DNA of 64,000 bases, taken from contig JASCPH010000005.1 of the NCBI GenBank assembly GCA_029959545.1, forward strand, positions 1-64,000. Reading direction: 5' to 3'. The position numbers and the translations under genes are program-made. Below are positions 40,940-49,498 of this stretch, piece after piece (within the stretch, counting starts at the first letter, position 1; each line of letters starts with the position of its first letter). The notes beneath the pieces were generated by a model that did not search any database, was not told the DNA's origin, and saw only the letters and a list, made by a program, of their open reading frames with translations. This DNA is from Microbacteriaceae bacterium PS02066. GTDB lineage: Bacteria > Actinomycetota > Actinomycetes > Actinomycetales > Microbacteriaceae.

Positions 40940-42115
40940 ATGGGACTGTTCCGCCGCGCACCGCAGGAGGTGACACTCACCTCCCACGAGGTCGAGCTCA
41001 CCGCACATCGGGCTCCGTGGAGCCTCTGGGGCGACGCCTTCGGACGCCTCGCGATCCGCGGGCTGCAGATCATCGTGATCGTCGCCATCCTGGCCGGAGC
41101 CATCTGGGGCATCCGCCAGGTCACGGTCGTCGTCATCCCCCTCATCCTGGCCCTCATCTTCGCGTCGGCCTTCGCACCGGTCATGACGTGGATGCGGCGC
41201 CGGGGCGTGCCGTCGATCCTGGCCACCCTCCTCGCCCTGCTCACCGTCGTCGTGCTGCTCACCGGGCTCGGGTGGATCATCGTGTGGGCAATCCGCGATC
41301 AGTGGGACGACCTGTCGTCACAGGCGCAGGGCGGCTTCCAGCAGCTGCTCGACTGGGTCAACACGCTGCCGTTCGCCCCGACATCGGCGCAGATCGACGA
41401 GTGGATGGGGCAGCTCGGCGACTTCGTGACGAGCGCGCAGTTCGGCAGCGGCGCCCTCGCCGGCGTGAGCGCCGTCGCGAACTTCGTCACGGGCCTCGTT
41501 CTGATGGTCGTGATCCTCTTCTTCTTCCTCAAGGACGGCCCGCGGATGTGGGAGTTCCTCCTGCGCCCGTTCCACGGCACGTCCTACGTGCGCGCACGCC
41601 GCATCGGCGACAAGTCGGTGCAGGTGCTCGGTTCCTACGTGCGCGGCACGGCGGCGGTGGCGTTCGTCGACGCGGTCGGGATTCTCATCGGGCTGCTCAT
41701 CCTGCAGGTCCCCCTGGCCATCCCGTTGGCGGTGCTGGTGTTCCTGCTCGCCTTCATCCCGATCGTCGGCGCCGTGACGGCAGGCGCGCTGGCCGCCCTG
41801 GTGGCACTCGTGGCCAACGGGCCGGTCATCGCCCTGATCGTCGTGGGAGTCGTCGTCGCCGTCAACCAGCTCGAGGGCAACTTCCTGCAGCCGGTGCTCA
41901 TGGGCAGGTCGATGAAGCTGCACTCGTTCGTCGTGCTGGTGGTGCTGGCCGGCGGCACCGCGATCGGCGGCATCCTCGGCACCCTGCTCGCCGTGCCGCT
42001 GACCGCCGTCGTCTGGGGCATCATCCAGGTCTGGGACGGCCCCGACACCCCGGCGAAGTGGGCGAGGCCCAAGAAGCGCGAGCAGCGGGTCGCCGCGGGC
42101 GACGCGACGGCCTGA
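40940..42115 (+). CDS. AI-2E family transporter (PerM/TqsA-like)
   Basis: A 391-residue membrane protein with about eight helices. VVIPLILALIFASAFAPVMTWMRRRGVPSILATLLALL is the conserved N-terminal part. LVVIPIVGA-like FIPIVGAVTAGALAALVALV and NQLEGNFLQPVLMGRSMKLHSFVVLVVLAGGTAIGGILGTLLAVPLTA are the diagnostic C-terminal motifs. Its substrate is not settled: efflux of AI-2 or ions. TACGGT lies exactly six bases before the ATG. The interrupted ligase gene begins 11 bases after its stop. Confidence 0.88.
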   Translation: MGLFRRAPQEVTLTSHEVELTAHRAPWSLWGDAFGRLAIRGLQIIVIVAILAGAIWGIRQVTVVVIPLILALIFASAFAPVMTWMRRRGVPSILATLLALLTVVVLLTGLGWIIVWAIRDQWDDLSSQAQGGFQQLLDWVNTLPFAPTSAQIDEWMGQLGDFVTSAQFGSGALAGVSAVANFVTGLVLMVVILFFFLKDGPRMWEFLLRPFHGTSYVRARRIGDKSVQVLGSYVRGTAAVAFVDAVGILIGLLILQVPLAIPLAVLVFLLAFIPIVGAVTAGALAALVALVANGPVIALIVVGVVVAVNQLEGNFLQPVLMGRSMKLHSFVVLVVLAGGTAIGGILGTLLAVPLTAVVWGIIQVWDGPDTPAKWARPKKREQRVAAGDATA

Positions 42116-42125
42116 GGAGCGCCCC

Positions 42126-42230
42126 GTGCGGTACGAGATCCCCGCTCCGATGCTCGCCAAAGCGGTCAAGGACGTTCCGGATGCGGCGGGCTGGAGCTTC
42201 GAGCCCAAGTGGGACGGCTTCCTTCACTGA
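42126..42230 (+). pseudogene. 5' fragment of chromosomal LigC-type DNA ligase (split by the element)
   Basis: A GTG start behind GAGGAG opens a frame reading an ATP-dependent ligase N-terminus: PAPMLAKAV, then SFEPKWDGF with the catalytic lysine at residue 28. The match ends after TTC C at 42222. From 42223 the codons read the terminal repeat of the inserted element and stop. The remainder of the gene resumes at 53243. Only 32 authentic codons remain here, so no ligase can be made from this part. Confidence 0.9.
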
Positions 42231-42232
42231 AC
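42223..42232 (+). repeat. Left terminal inverted repeat of the element
   Basis: TTCACTGAAC immediately follows the host GCTTCC core. It is the probable recombinase arm site and is inverse to 53229-53238. Confidence 0.7.
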
Positions 42233-42248
42233 CCGGGAGGGCCCGGTT
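42230..42248. terminator. Hairpin between the propeller gene and the element's left end
   Basis: AACC-(C)-GGG pairs with CCC-GGTT around an AGGG loop. There is no T-run, so it may only weaken transcription leaving the copper operon. Confidence 0.4.
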
Positions 42249-42253
42249 GGACG

Positions 42254-43153
42254 TCACGTGTGCGGCTCCGGGCGGAAGATCTCTTCCCAGGTGGTACCGA
42301 AGTCACGTGTCGTGACCACGCCACGTTGGTCGACGAGGGCGATCTCGTCGCCCGGCGTGACGGTGAGGGCCTGGGCGGCACCTTCGTACTCGCCTCCGGT
42401 GGCCCACTCGCCGCTGGGGAGCTGGTAGACGAGTGTGTTGTCGAAGCTGGTGCCGACCAGTAGCCCCAGGCTGTTCGTCGCGATCAGAACCATCCGCGGC
42501 GCAGTCTCGTCGAGCTCGAACGTCGCACCCGCGTCACGGCTGACATAGAGCCCTTCGGGAGTGGTCGCGTAGACGGTGTCGGAATCGTCGGGGTCGGCGA
42601 GCATGTCGCGTGCGTCGACGCCGACTCCGTCGTTCCAGGTGCGCCCGCCGTCGTCGGAGCGGTGGACGATGCCGAAGTTGTTCGCGTAGATGCGATTCGG
42701 ATCGGATTCGCTGATGGCGAGGTCGTGGAAGTCGGCCTCACCGGTGAATGCGACGTTCGTCCAGGTGCGGGCGTTGTCGTCGGAGCGGATGAGGCCGAGA
42801 TTCTGGCCGGCGAAGTGGTCGGGGCTGTTCGGCCCGGGGTGTCCGGAGGCATAGAGCTGACCGTCGACGGCGGTGAACCCCATGGCGTCGAAGTCGTTGC
42901 CGGCGACCGGTCCGCTGAGCTCCGCCGAGCGGGTGAGGGCGTCGAGTTGGTAGATGCCGCCGTGGCTGGCGATGAGCAGACCGCCCGTCTCGGGGTCGGA
43001 GGCGAGCCCGTGGATGTGCTCGAGGGCCACCTTGGTGTCGTGGTCGGGGTCCTCGGCTCGGATCAGAGCGCAGCCGGTGAAGAGGGGCGCAGTCAGGGCA
43101 AGGGCGGCGAAGGCGGCCAGGCGCCGTCGGGGAATGGCGGGGGTGAAAGGCAT
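42254..43153 (-). CDS. F510_1955-type beta-propeller lipoprotein (copper-island)
   Basis: A 299-residue secreted lipoprotein with signal AAFALALTAPLFTGC (lipobox LFTGC) and a body of sialidase/BNR-like repeats such as SDDNARTW, SDDGGRTWNDG, SRDAGATF and TRDFGTTW. Proteins of this F510_1955 group lie in actinobacterial copper islands; despite the name glycosylhydrolase no activity is known. A periplasm-side role in metal handling is inferred. It is the last gene of the minus-strand copper run and ends 31 bases from the element's left end. Confidence 0.75.
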   Translation of the reverse strand: MPFTPAIPRRRLAAFAALALTAPLFTGCALIRAEDPDHDTKVALEHIHGLASDPETGGLLIASHGGIYQLDALTRSAELSGPVAGNDFDAMGFTAVDGQLYASGHPGPNSPDHFAGQNLGLIRSDDNARTWTNVAFTGEADFHDLAISESDPNRIYANNFGIVHRSDDGGRTWNDGVGVDARDMLADPDDSDTVYATTPEGLYVSRDAGATFELDETAPRMVLIATNSLGLLVGTSFDNTLVYQLPSGEWATGGEYEGAAQALTVTPGDEIALVDQRGVVTTRDFGTTWEEIFRPEPHT

Positions 43154-43231
43154 GGGAGATCTCCGGGATGGTTTGGGCAGGGCGGAGCCGGTGACCCACC
43201 CGGACGGGGTGGCCACCGGCGTGGCGGGTGC

Positions 43232-43840
43232 TCACAGCTGGGCGAGCAGCTCCTGCATCTCGGTGATCTCGGCGGTCTGGTCCTCGACGATCTTCTGCGC
43301 GAGGGCGACGGCGTCGGGGTTCTGGCCGTTGTCGATCTGGGCCTGAGCCATGTCGATCGCGCCCTGGTGGTGCATGATCATCTGCTCCAGGAACAGGCTC
43401 GATGCGGTTTCGCCGTCGGCTTCCTCGAGGGCGGCCATCTCCTCTTCGGACATCATGCCGCCGCCGTGGTCCATCCCACCCATGTCGGTGTCCTGGCCCC
43501 AGTCTTCGAGCCACTGGTTCATGGTCTCGATCTCCGGGCCCTGAGCGGCCTTGATGCGCTCGGCAAGCGCGACGACGTCCGGGTGAACCCCGTCCTTGGC
43601 CAGCAGAGTGTCGGACATCTCTATGGCCTGCTGGTGGTGCATGACCATCTCCATCGCGAACGTCACGTCCGCGTCGTTGAACACCGCGCCACTGGCCTCA
43701 GCGGAGGCGCTGGGCGAGCTGCTGGTGCCGTTGCCGTGGTCCATGCCTTCCATATCGGAGCCACCGGTGTCGCTGCAACCGGTCAGGACGAGCGCGGTCG
43801 CGAGGATGCCGGCGTGGAATGCAATCGTGCGGATCTTCAT
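43232..43840 (-). CDS. DUF305 lipoprotein
   Basis: A 202-residue lipoprotein (ATALVLTGCSD lipobox) with two DUF305 repeats: FAMEMVMHHQQAIEM and FLEQMIMHHQGAIDMA. It also has a Met/His-rich linker DMGGMDHGGGMMSEEEM. DUF305 helical bundles with MxMHHQ motifs are linked to copper and other metals outside the cell. It lies between the DUF6153 and propeller genes in the same operon. The ATG at 43840 gives the proper signal peptide. Confidence 0.85.
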   Translation of the reverse strand: MKIRTIAFHAGILATALVLTGCSDTGGSDMEGMDHGNGTSSSPSASAEASGAVFNDADVTFAMEMVMHHQQAIEMSDTLLAKDGVHPDVVALAERIKAAQGPEIETMNQWLEDWGQDTDMGGMDHGGGMMSEEEMAALEEADGETASSLFLEQMIMHHQGAIDMAQAQIDNGQNPDAVALAQKIVEDQTAEITEMQELLAQL

Positions 43841-43909
43841 GAGGGTCTGTCTCCTAAGTCGTTGTTGAGGGGCGTGCCGAAGCACGGGATCTGCGACAGC
43901 AGATGACCC

Positions 43910-44371
43910 TCAGGTGCGACTGATGGAGAGGACGTTCAGATCGGGAGGAACCGGCGGCGCCTCCGTGAGCGTCGCCGTGGCATGTGGCGGCGCCTGAGCG
44001 CGCGCAATGGTGACGACCCGGCCGGGGCGAATGGCGAGGACGATGCTGACGGCGAGCAGGGCGAGCACGCACGCAATGAACGCCATCGCGTCCATGCCGC
44101 CCCCGCAGTCGCCCTCAGCGCAGGGATCCGCCGCGGAATGGTCACCGGCTGTAGCCGCGTCCGGGCTCGCGACGTCAACCATCGCGGGCTCACCGCCATG
44201 GTGCGTGCTCTCGCTGATCACCACGGGAGCGTGGTGGGTGCTGCCGCTGCTGAGCACGTGCATGCCGACTAGGCCAATCAGCACCCCGATGACGGCCGCG
44301 GCGGTGAGTAGGAAGGTGCGCGCCAGTGTGGCGCTCGGACGCATCGCCTGGCGCAGCGTCATCACGCTCAT
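43910..44371 (-). CDS. DUF6153-like membrane protein
   Basis: A 153-residue protein with two transmembrane helices (LLTAAAVIGVLIGLVGMHVL and AFIACVLALLAVSIVLAI). Between them is an extracytoplasmic loop rich in His, Asp and Cys (STHHAPVVISESTHHGG, DPCAEGDCGGGMDAM). Size, topology and copper context fit DUF6153. Function is unknown; metal binding in the loop is inferred. GGGAGG precedes the ATG at 44371. Confidence 0.65.
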   Translation of the reverse strand: MSVMTLRQAMRPSATLARTFLLTAAAVIGVLIGLVGMHVLSSGSTHHAPVVISESTHHGGEPAMVDVASPDAATAGDHSAADPCAEGDCGGGMDAMAFIACVLALLAVSIVLAIRPGRVVTIARAQAPPHATATLTEAPPVPPDLNVLSISRT

Positions 44372-44414
44372 CAGCGCACCTCCCTTCCCGCTCACAATCT
44401 ACGAAACCCGCCTG

Positions 44415-46652
44415 TCAGGCACCACGCAAGACCGCTGCAGCGGTGATCTCGGGGCGCATGTCCAGCCGGCGCAACAGCTGCGCGTTCAGCGCGACGACGA
44501 TCGTCGACAGCGACATCAGGATCGCCCCGACCGACATCGGGAGCACGAACCCGAACGGGGCGAGCACCCCGGCGGCGAGCGGGACGGCGATCAGGTTGTA
44601 ACCGGCAGCCCACCACAGGTTCTGCTTCATCTTCCGGTAGCTTGCCCGCGACAGCTCCATCACCGACAGCACCGATCGCGGGTCGTCGCTGGCGAGGATG
44701 ACACCGGCGGAGGCGATCGCGACGTCGGTGCCCGCACCGATCGCTATACCCACGTCGGCCTGGGCGAGGGCGGGAGCGTCGTTGACGCCGTCGCCGACCA
44801 TCACGACCTTGCGGCCCTCCTCCTGCAGCTGCTTGACCTTGGAGGCCTTGTCCTCGGGACGCACGCCGGCGAAGAACCGGTCGATGCCAAGCTCCTCGGC
44901 CACGGAGGCGGCGACCGCTTCCGCATCGCCGGTGATCATCACGACCTGGACGCCGCAGACGTGGAGCGCCTCGATCGCCTCCCGGGACTCGCTGCGGATC
45001 TCATCGGCCAAGCGAAGCGCCCCGGCGACCTGACCGTCGATCAGGATGTGCAGGATGATCGCCCCCTCGCGGCGCCACTCGTCCGCGACGGGCAACTCGG
45101 CGGATCCCTCCTGCTCGAGCAGGTAGGGGCCGCCGACCTGTACCAGGTGCCCGTCGACGGTGGCGCGCACGCCGACCGCCGGTGAGGACTCGAAGCCGGA
45201 GGATCCCGGCACCGCCAGTCGCTTCTCGCTCGCGCCGTTCACGATCGCGCGTGCCAGGGGGTGCTCAGAGTCCGCCTCGGCCGCCGCAGCGAGGGCGAGC
45301 AGCCGATCGGCGCCGATCCCGCCGGCGGGGTGCACCGCGGTGACCGCCGGAGCGCCCTTCGTCAGGGTGCCGGTCTTGTCGAACAGGACCGTGTCGATGG
45401 TGCGCATACTCTCCAGCGCCAACCGGTCCTTGATGAGCACTCCGCCGCGCGCGGCCCGCTCGGTGGCGATGGACACCACCAGCGGGATCGCCAGGCCCAG
45501 AGCGTGGGGGCAGGCGATCACGAGGACGGTGATGGTGCGGACCACGGCCTGATCTGGGAGGCCCAGCAGCGTCCATACCAGCGCGGTGATGACGCCTGCG
45601 ATCAGGGCGAACCAGAACAGCAGCGCCGCGGCGCGGTCAGCGATTCGCTGCGCGCGGGACGAGGAGTTCTGCGCTTCGGCAACCAGCCGCTGGATGCCGG
45701 CGAGGGTGGTGTTCTCTCCGATCGCGGTGATCTCCACGCGCAGGCCCGAATCGGTCGCGACGGTGCCGGCGACGACCTGGTCGCCCTCGGAGCGGCGGAC
45801 CGGGCGGGATTCGCCGGTGATCATGGCCTCGTCCATGCTCGCGGAGCCCTGCACGACCCGCCCGTCTGCGGGCACGCGGCCGCCCGGGCGGACCACCACG
45901 ACGTCCCCGACACGCAGGTCGGCGGGGGCGACGGTGACGGTGGTGTCGCCCTCGATGCGCTCGGCCTCGTCCGGCAGCAGCGCGGCGAGGGAGTCCAGCG
46001 CGGACGTCGTCTGGGCAAGGGAGCGCATCTCGATCCAGTGCCCCAGCAGCATGATGACGATCAGCAGCGCGAGCTCCCACCAGAAGTCGAGCTCATGGTG
46101 CAGGACGCCCAGGCTCGCGCCCCACGAAGCCAGGAACGCGACCGTGATGGCCAGACCGATCAGCAGCATCATCCCGGGCTTGCGGGTGCGCAGCTCGCTG
46201 ACCGCGCCGGTGAGGAAGGGCGCACCGCCCCACACGTACATCACCGTGCCGAGCACGGGTGAGATCCAGCTCACCCATGCGGCGTCGGGCAGCGCGTACC
46301 CGAGCAGCATGGCGAACATGCTCGAGAACGCCACCACCGGCACGGCGAGGGCGAGCATGATCCAGAACAGGCGGCGGAACTGCCCCACGTGATCACCGTG
46401 ACCGGCATGCCCGCCATGGCCGACGTGCCCGCCATGACCAGCGTGCGCGGCTTGACCGGGGTGCGCGCCGTGATTGTGCTCCGCTTGATCGTGACCGCTG
46501 TGGTCCTGGCTGCCGTGCGCTGCCGGTTCGGTCGCGACGGCTTCGCGCATACCCTCGGCGGTTGCCTCGGGATCCGTGTGCTCCGTGGTGCTGTCGTGTC
46601 CGGCGCGGTTGTGGCCGGTGTGCCCGTGCATGGTGTGATCGTGCTGGCTCAT
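44415..46652 (-). CDS. copB: Copper-exporting P1B-type ATPase, CopB-like
   Basis: A 745-residue pump. Residues 1-90 are a His/Gly-rich metal-binding tail (HGGHVGHGGHAGHGDH). Two platform helices precede the actuator TGES (279-282). The membrane metal site is CPH (381-383), marking the P1B-3 class. The phosphorylation site is DKTGT (Asp425), followed by SEHPLA and GDGVNDAP. It exports copper (Cu2+ or Cu+) from the cytoplasm. copZ lies 70 bases upstream and csoR before that, all on one strand. Confidence 0.93.
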   Translation of the reverse strand: MSQHDHTMHGHTGHNRAGHDSTTEHTDPEATAEGMREAVATEPAAHGSQDHSGHDQAEHNHGAHPGQAAHAGHGGHVGHGGHAGHGDHVGQFRRLFWIMLALAVPVVAFSSMFAMLLGYALPDAAWVSWISPVLGTVMYVWGGAPFLTGAVSELRTRKPGMMLLIGLAITVAFLASWGASLGVLHHELDFWWELALLIVIMLLGHWIEMRSLAQTTSALDSLAALLPDEAERIEGDTTVTVAPADLRVGDVVVVRPGGRVPADGRVVQGSASMDEAMITGESRPVRRSEGDQVVAGTVATDSGLRVEITAIGENTTLAGIQRLVAEAQNSSSRAQRIADRAAALLFWFALIAGVITALVWTLLGLPDQAVVRTITVLVIACPHALGLAIPLVVSIATERAARGGVLIKDRLALESMRTIDTVLFDKTGTLTKGAPAVTAVHPAGGIGADRLLALAAAAEADSEHPLARAIVNGASEKRLAVPGSSGFESSPAVGVRATVDGHLVQVGGPYLLEQEGSAELPVADEWRREGAIILHILIDGQVAGALRLADEIRSESREAIEALHVCGVQVVMITGDAEAVAASVAEELGIDRFFAGVRPEDKASKVKQLQEEGRKVVMVGDGVNDAPALAQADVGIAIGAGTDVAIASAGVILASDDPRSVLSVMELSRASYRKMKQNLWWAAGYNLIAVPLAAGVLAPFGFVLPMSVGAILMSLSTIVVALNAQLLRRLDMRPEITAAAVLRGA

Positions 46653-46722
46653 CGGAGCCTCCTCTGCGAGTTGCCGCCGCTGGACGGCCGGGAGGGCAGG
46701 AGTGGGTGGATGCTCGGCCGTG

Positions 46723-47046
46723 TCAGGCGTCGCTGACGGTGTAGCCGGCCTCAGCGACGGCGACGCGCAGCGCATCGGCGTCGACGGGAGCGGAGCTTCG
46801 GACCGTGACGGTCGAGGTGCCGCCCGCGGTGAGCGCGACCGACACGTCGTCCACGCCGGGAACCGCGGACAGCTCTTCGGTGACGCTGGCAATGCAGTGC
46901 GCGCACGTCATCCCCTCCACCAGCAGCGTGGCCGACAGTCCCGCTTCCACGGGCAGCTGTTGCGTCGTCGAGGCGCTCGGGGCGGCGCAGCAGGCGCATC
47001 CGACGCCGGCGTCCTTGAGACCCAGCTCGACTCGTTCGATCGTCAT
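46723..47046 (-). CDS. copZ: CopZ-like heavy-metal-associated chaperone
   Basis: A 107-residue protein. The C-terminal 70 residues are an HMA ferredoxin-like fold with GMTCAHC, which binds Cu+. The N-terminal extension carries CACCAAP, a second Cys cluster of the type seen in actinobacterial CopZ variants. It should deliver copper to the CopB pump. It lies 25 bases after csoR and is co-transcribed with it. Confidence 0.85.
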   Translation of the reverse strand: MTIERVELGLKDAGVGCACCAAPSASTTQQLPVEAGLSATLLVEGMTCAHCIASVTEELSAVPGVDDVSVALTAGGTSTVTVRSSAPVDADALRVAVAEAGYTVSDA

Positions 47047-47071
47047 GATGATGTCCTTCCGGTGACGTGGT

Positions 47072-47353
47072 TCACGAGCGCACCAGGCGCGCGATGGCGG
47101 CGTTGGCTTCGCGGATCTTCTCCTCCGCGACCGGCCCGCCCTGCGCGGTCGCCTCGGCCACGCAGTGGCTGAGGTGGTCGCCGAGCAGCGACAGTGCCAC
47201 CGCTTCGAGGGCCTTCGTCGCTGCGGAGACCTGCGTGAGGATGTCGATGCAGTAGTCGTCGTTCTCGACCATCCGCGCGATCCCCGCGACCTGTCCCTCC
47301 GCGCGGCGCAGCCTCTTCAGCAGCGCTTCCTTGTTGTCCGCGTACCCGTGCAC
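47072..47353 (-). CDS. csoR: CsoR-family copper-sensing repressor
   Basis: A 93-residue four-helix repressor. The Cu+ ligands are Cys35, His60 and Cys64 (YCIDILTQ and HLSHC), and LLKRLRRAEGQVAGIARM is the DNA-binding helix. Copper binding releases the operator. The GTG at 47353 is taken as start because it lies six bases after a TATTAT -10; an ATG at 47368 overlaps the promoter. It heads csoR-copZ-copB and the three downstream genes. Confidence 0.88.
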   Translation of the reverse strand: MHGYADNKEALLKRLRRAEGQVAGIARMVENDDYCIDILTQVSAATKALEAVALSLLGDHLSHCVAEATAQGGPVAEEKIREANAAIARLVRS

Positions 47354-47359
47354 GCGCCA

Positions 47360-47387
47360 ATAATACATACCCCCACGGGGTATGCAA
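47360..47387. promoter_or_regulatory. csoR promoter with embedded CsoR operator
   Basis: On the minus strand TTGCAT, 16 bases, TATTAT, six bases and GTG form a promoter plus leaderless start. The spacer is the G/C palindrome ACCCC-GTG-GGGGT, of the type bound by CsoR. Repressor binding would cover both promoter boxes. Confidence 0.75.
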
Positions 47388-47466
47388 CCCGGTGGGGGAA
47401 TATGTGCCGAGGCCCTACCGTGCCGAGGGTCGGGGAAGCGCCCCGATCGAGGAGAAGGAGGACGAT

Positions 47467-47871
47467 ATGACTGTTGCAGAGCAGATGCTGACCACTCACC
47501 CCCGGGCGGGCGCCGGCGCCGACACCGCGGCCTTGGTGCGCTGTATCGAGGCGTGCGTGGAGTGCGCCCAGGCGTGCACCGCGTGCGCAGATGCCTGCCT
47601 GAGCGAAGAGATGGTGGCTGACCTGACCGCGTGCATCCGCAAGAACCTCGACTGCGCCGACGTCTGCGCGACGACCGCCGCGGTCCTGTCGCGCCAGACC
47701 GGCTCGAACACCGACGTCCTGCGCGCCCAGCTCGAGGCATGCCGCGCGGCCTGTGCGTCGTGCGCGGCCGAGTGCGAGACGCACGCCCAGATGCACGAGC
47801 ACTGCCGGGTGTGCGCCGAGGCCTGCCGCCGCTGCGAGCAGGCGTGCGCGGAGCTGTTGGGGGCACTGTGA
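47467..47871 (+). CDS. Four-helix-bundle Cys-rich copper-storage protein (DUF326/Csp-like)
   Basis: A 134-residue protein with 18 cysteines placed at CxxxC and CxxC spacing along its helices (RCIEACVECAQACTACADAC, and CRAACASCAAEC, CRVCAEACRRCEQAC). This is the Csp pattern, in which Cys residues line a bundle that stores many Cu+ ions. No signal peptide, so cytosolic. An AAGGAGG ribosome site precedes the ATG. The gene diverges from csoR and shares its operator region. Its stop overlaps the next start (GTGA). Confidence 0.88.
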   Translation: MTVAEQMLTTHPRAGAGADTAALVRCIEACVECAQACTACADACLSEEMVADLTACIRKNLDCADVCATTAAVLSRQTGSNTDVLRAQLEACRAACASCAAECETHAQMHEHCRVCAEACRRCEQACAELLGAL

Positions 47872-48389
47872 GCCAGGCCGGGCACCACTCCGAGCACGAG
47901 GGCATACCGCACTCGAAGCAGGGCGAGATGCAGCACGGGGGGATGGCGAGCTACGGCAAGCTCGCCATCTCCCTCGCACTCAGCTTCATCGTGATGTACC
48001 TGCTCACCTTCGCGATGATCAACGTCTTCGCCGACTTCCTGCCCAACATCAGCAACCTCTACATGGCGCTGATGATGGTGTTCCCGATGGGGATCATCAT
48101 GATCGCCGTGATGTGGAAGATGTTCCCCAACAAGCCACTCAACATCGGACTGCTCGTCGGCTTCGCCGCGCTGTTCGTGGTGGCGTTCCTCATGGGCCGA
48201 TCAGAAGCATTCGTCGGGGATGACCAGTTCCTGCGGTCGATGATCCCGCACCACTCCCGCGCGATCCTCGTCTGCGAGCAGTCCAACATCACCGACTCCG
48301 AGATCGTCACGCTGTGTGAGCAGATCGTTCAGTCCCAGCAGGAGGAGATCGACCAGATGAAGGACATCCTCGAGCGGCTCAACGATTAG
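47868..48389 (+). CDS. Membrane DUF305 protein
   Basis: A 173-residue protein: a His-rich start (HHSEHEGIPHSKQGEMQHGG), three transmembrane helices, then a DUF305-like tail with FLRSMIPHHSRAILVCEQSN and a final helix. It is translationally coupled to the copper-storage gene. A metal role is inferred from its neighbours and from the MIPHH motif. Its 3' end overlaps the convergent ligase gene by 11 bases. Confidence 0.75.
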   Translation: MSQAGHHSEHEGIPHSKQGEMQHGGMASYGKLAISLALSFIVMYLLTFAMINVFADFLPNISNLYMALMMVFPMGIIMIAVMWKMFPNKPLNIGLLVGFAALFVVAFLMGRSEAFVGDDQFLRSMIPHHSRAILVCEQSNITDSEIVTLCEQIVQSQQEEIDQMKDILERLND

Positions 48390-49458
48390 GGGTGGTGTTA
48401 AGCACCTCCGTGAGGCGAAAATCGACCGGCTTCTCGAGCTGCTCGTACGTGCATGTCGTCGGGTCTCGGTCCGGACGCCACCGCCGGAACCTGGCCGTGT
48501 GTCGGAACCGGTCTCCCTGCATGTGGTCGTACGCCACTTCGGCGACCAGTTCGGGGCGAAGCGGGACGAAGGAGAGGTCTTTGCCCTGGCTCCACCGGCT
48601 TTGAGTGCCCGGCATCCGGTCTTCCGTCGCAGTTCCAGCAGCGCCGGGCTGCACCCACGGATGGTCGTCCGTGCCGGCCTCCAGGTGCTTCAGTTCCTCG
48701 ATCAGCGCCGCCCGCCGCGCTGTCGTGAACGAAGCGGAGACGCCAACATGCTGGAGTCGCCCGCCGTCGTACAGTCCGAGCAGGAGTGACCCGAGGAGCG
48801 GCTTGCTCGGTGTCGAGCTCTTGTGAAGCCTGTAACCGGCGACCACGCAGTCGGCTGTGCGCTCGTGCTTCACCTTGAACATCACTCGCTTATCCGGCTG
48901 GTACACGGCATCGAGCGGCTTGGCGACGACACCATCCAATCCAGCGCCCTCGAACCGGGTGAACCAGTCCTGCGCGCGGGAGAGCTCGGACGTCTTCGGA
49001 GTCAGGTGGATGGGAGCGTCGGCATCGACGAGCGCATCCTCGAGCCGCTGACGGCGCTCTCCAAAAGGAAGCGCCATGAGGTCGTCGTCCTCCTCGGCGA
49101 GGAGGTCGAACGCGATGAAGGATGCCGGCGATTGCGCAGCGAGAAGCTTGACGCGGCTGGCTGCAGGGTGAATGCGTTGCTGCAGCAGATCGAAGTCCAA
49201 CCGCTCACCGCGGATGATGACGATCTCTCCGTCCAGCACGCACCGTTCGGGCGTCGTATTCTTCAGTGCCTCGACCAGCTCGGGGAAATAGCGGGTCATG
49301 GGCTTCTCGTTGCGGCTGCCAAGGATGATCTCGTCGCCGTCGCGGAAGACTATGGTCCTGAATCCATCCCATTTGGGCTCGACGTGCCCCAGATCGGGGA
49401 TCGACGAGACCGCTTTAGCGAGCATCGGCGCTACGGGCGGCATCACTGGCAGGTCCAT
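48379..49458 (-). CDS. ligC: Cargo ATP-dependent DNA ligase (LigC type)
   Basis: A 359-residue, complete ligase: EPKWDGFR with adenylated Lys29, CVLDGEIVI, FDLLAEE, GLDGVVAKP and MFKVKHERTADCV motifs, and the OB-fold C-terminus (FRHTARFRRWRPDR). It aligns end to end with the two halves of the split host ligase. It lies 40 bases after the second recombinase on the same strand, so it is part of the recombinase unit rather than the copper set. The codons for PKWDGFR are AAA, GAT, GGA and AGG where the host has AAG, GAC, GGC and C(GG). Confidence 0.92.
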   Translation of the reverse strand: MDLPVMPPVAPMLAKAVSSIPDLGHVEPKWDGFRTIVFRDGDEIILGSRNEKPMTRYFPELVEALKNTTPERCVLDGEIVIIRGERLDFDLLQQRIHPAASRVKLLAAQSPASFIAFDLLAEEDDDLMALPFGERRQRLEDALVDADAPIHLTPKTSELSRAQDWFTRFEGAGLDGVVAKPLDAVYQPDKRVMFKVKHERTADCVVAGYRLHKSSTPSKPLLGSLLLGLYDGGRLQHVGVSASFTTARRAALIEELKHLEAGTDDHPWVQPGAAGTATEDRMPGTQSRWSQGKDLSFVPLRPELVAEVAYDHMQGDRFRHTARFRRWRPDRDPTTCTYEQLEKPVDFRLTEVLNTTPNR

Positions 49459-49498
49459 GGAAACATCCTGGCCGCATCTGCAGCTTTCGTCGCGATAC

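Noticed and set aside
47353-47368. ATG at 47368 as the csoR start
   Set aside because: It lies in the promoter just 5' of the TATTAT -10, without a ribosome site; the GTG six bases after the -10 fits the pattern of other genes here.
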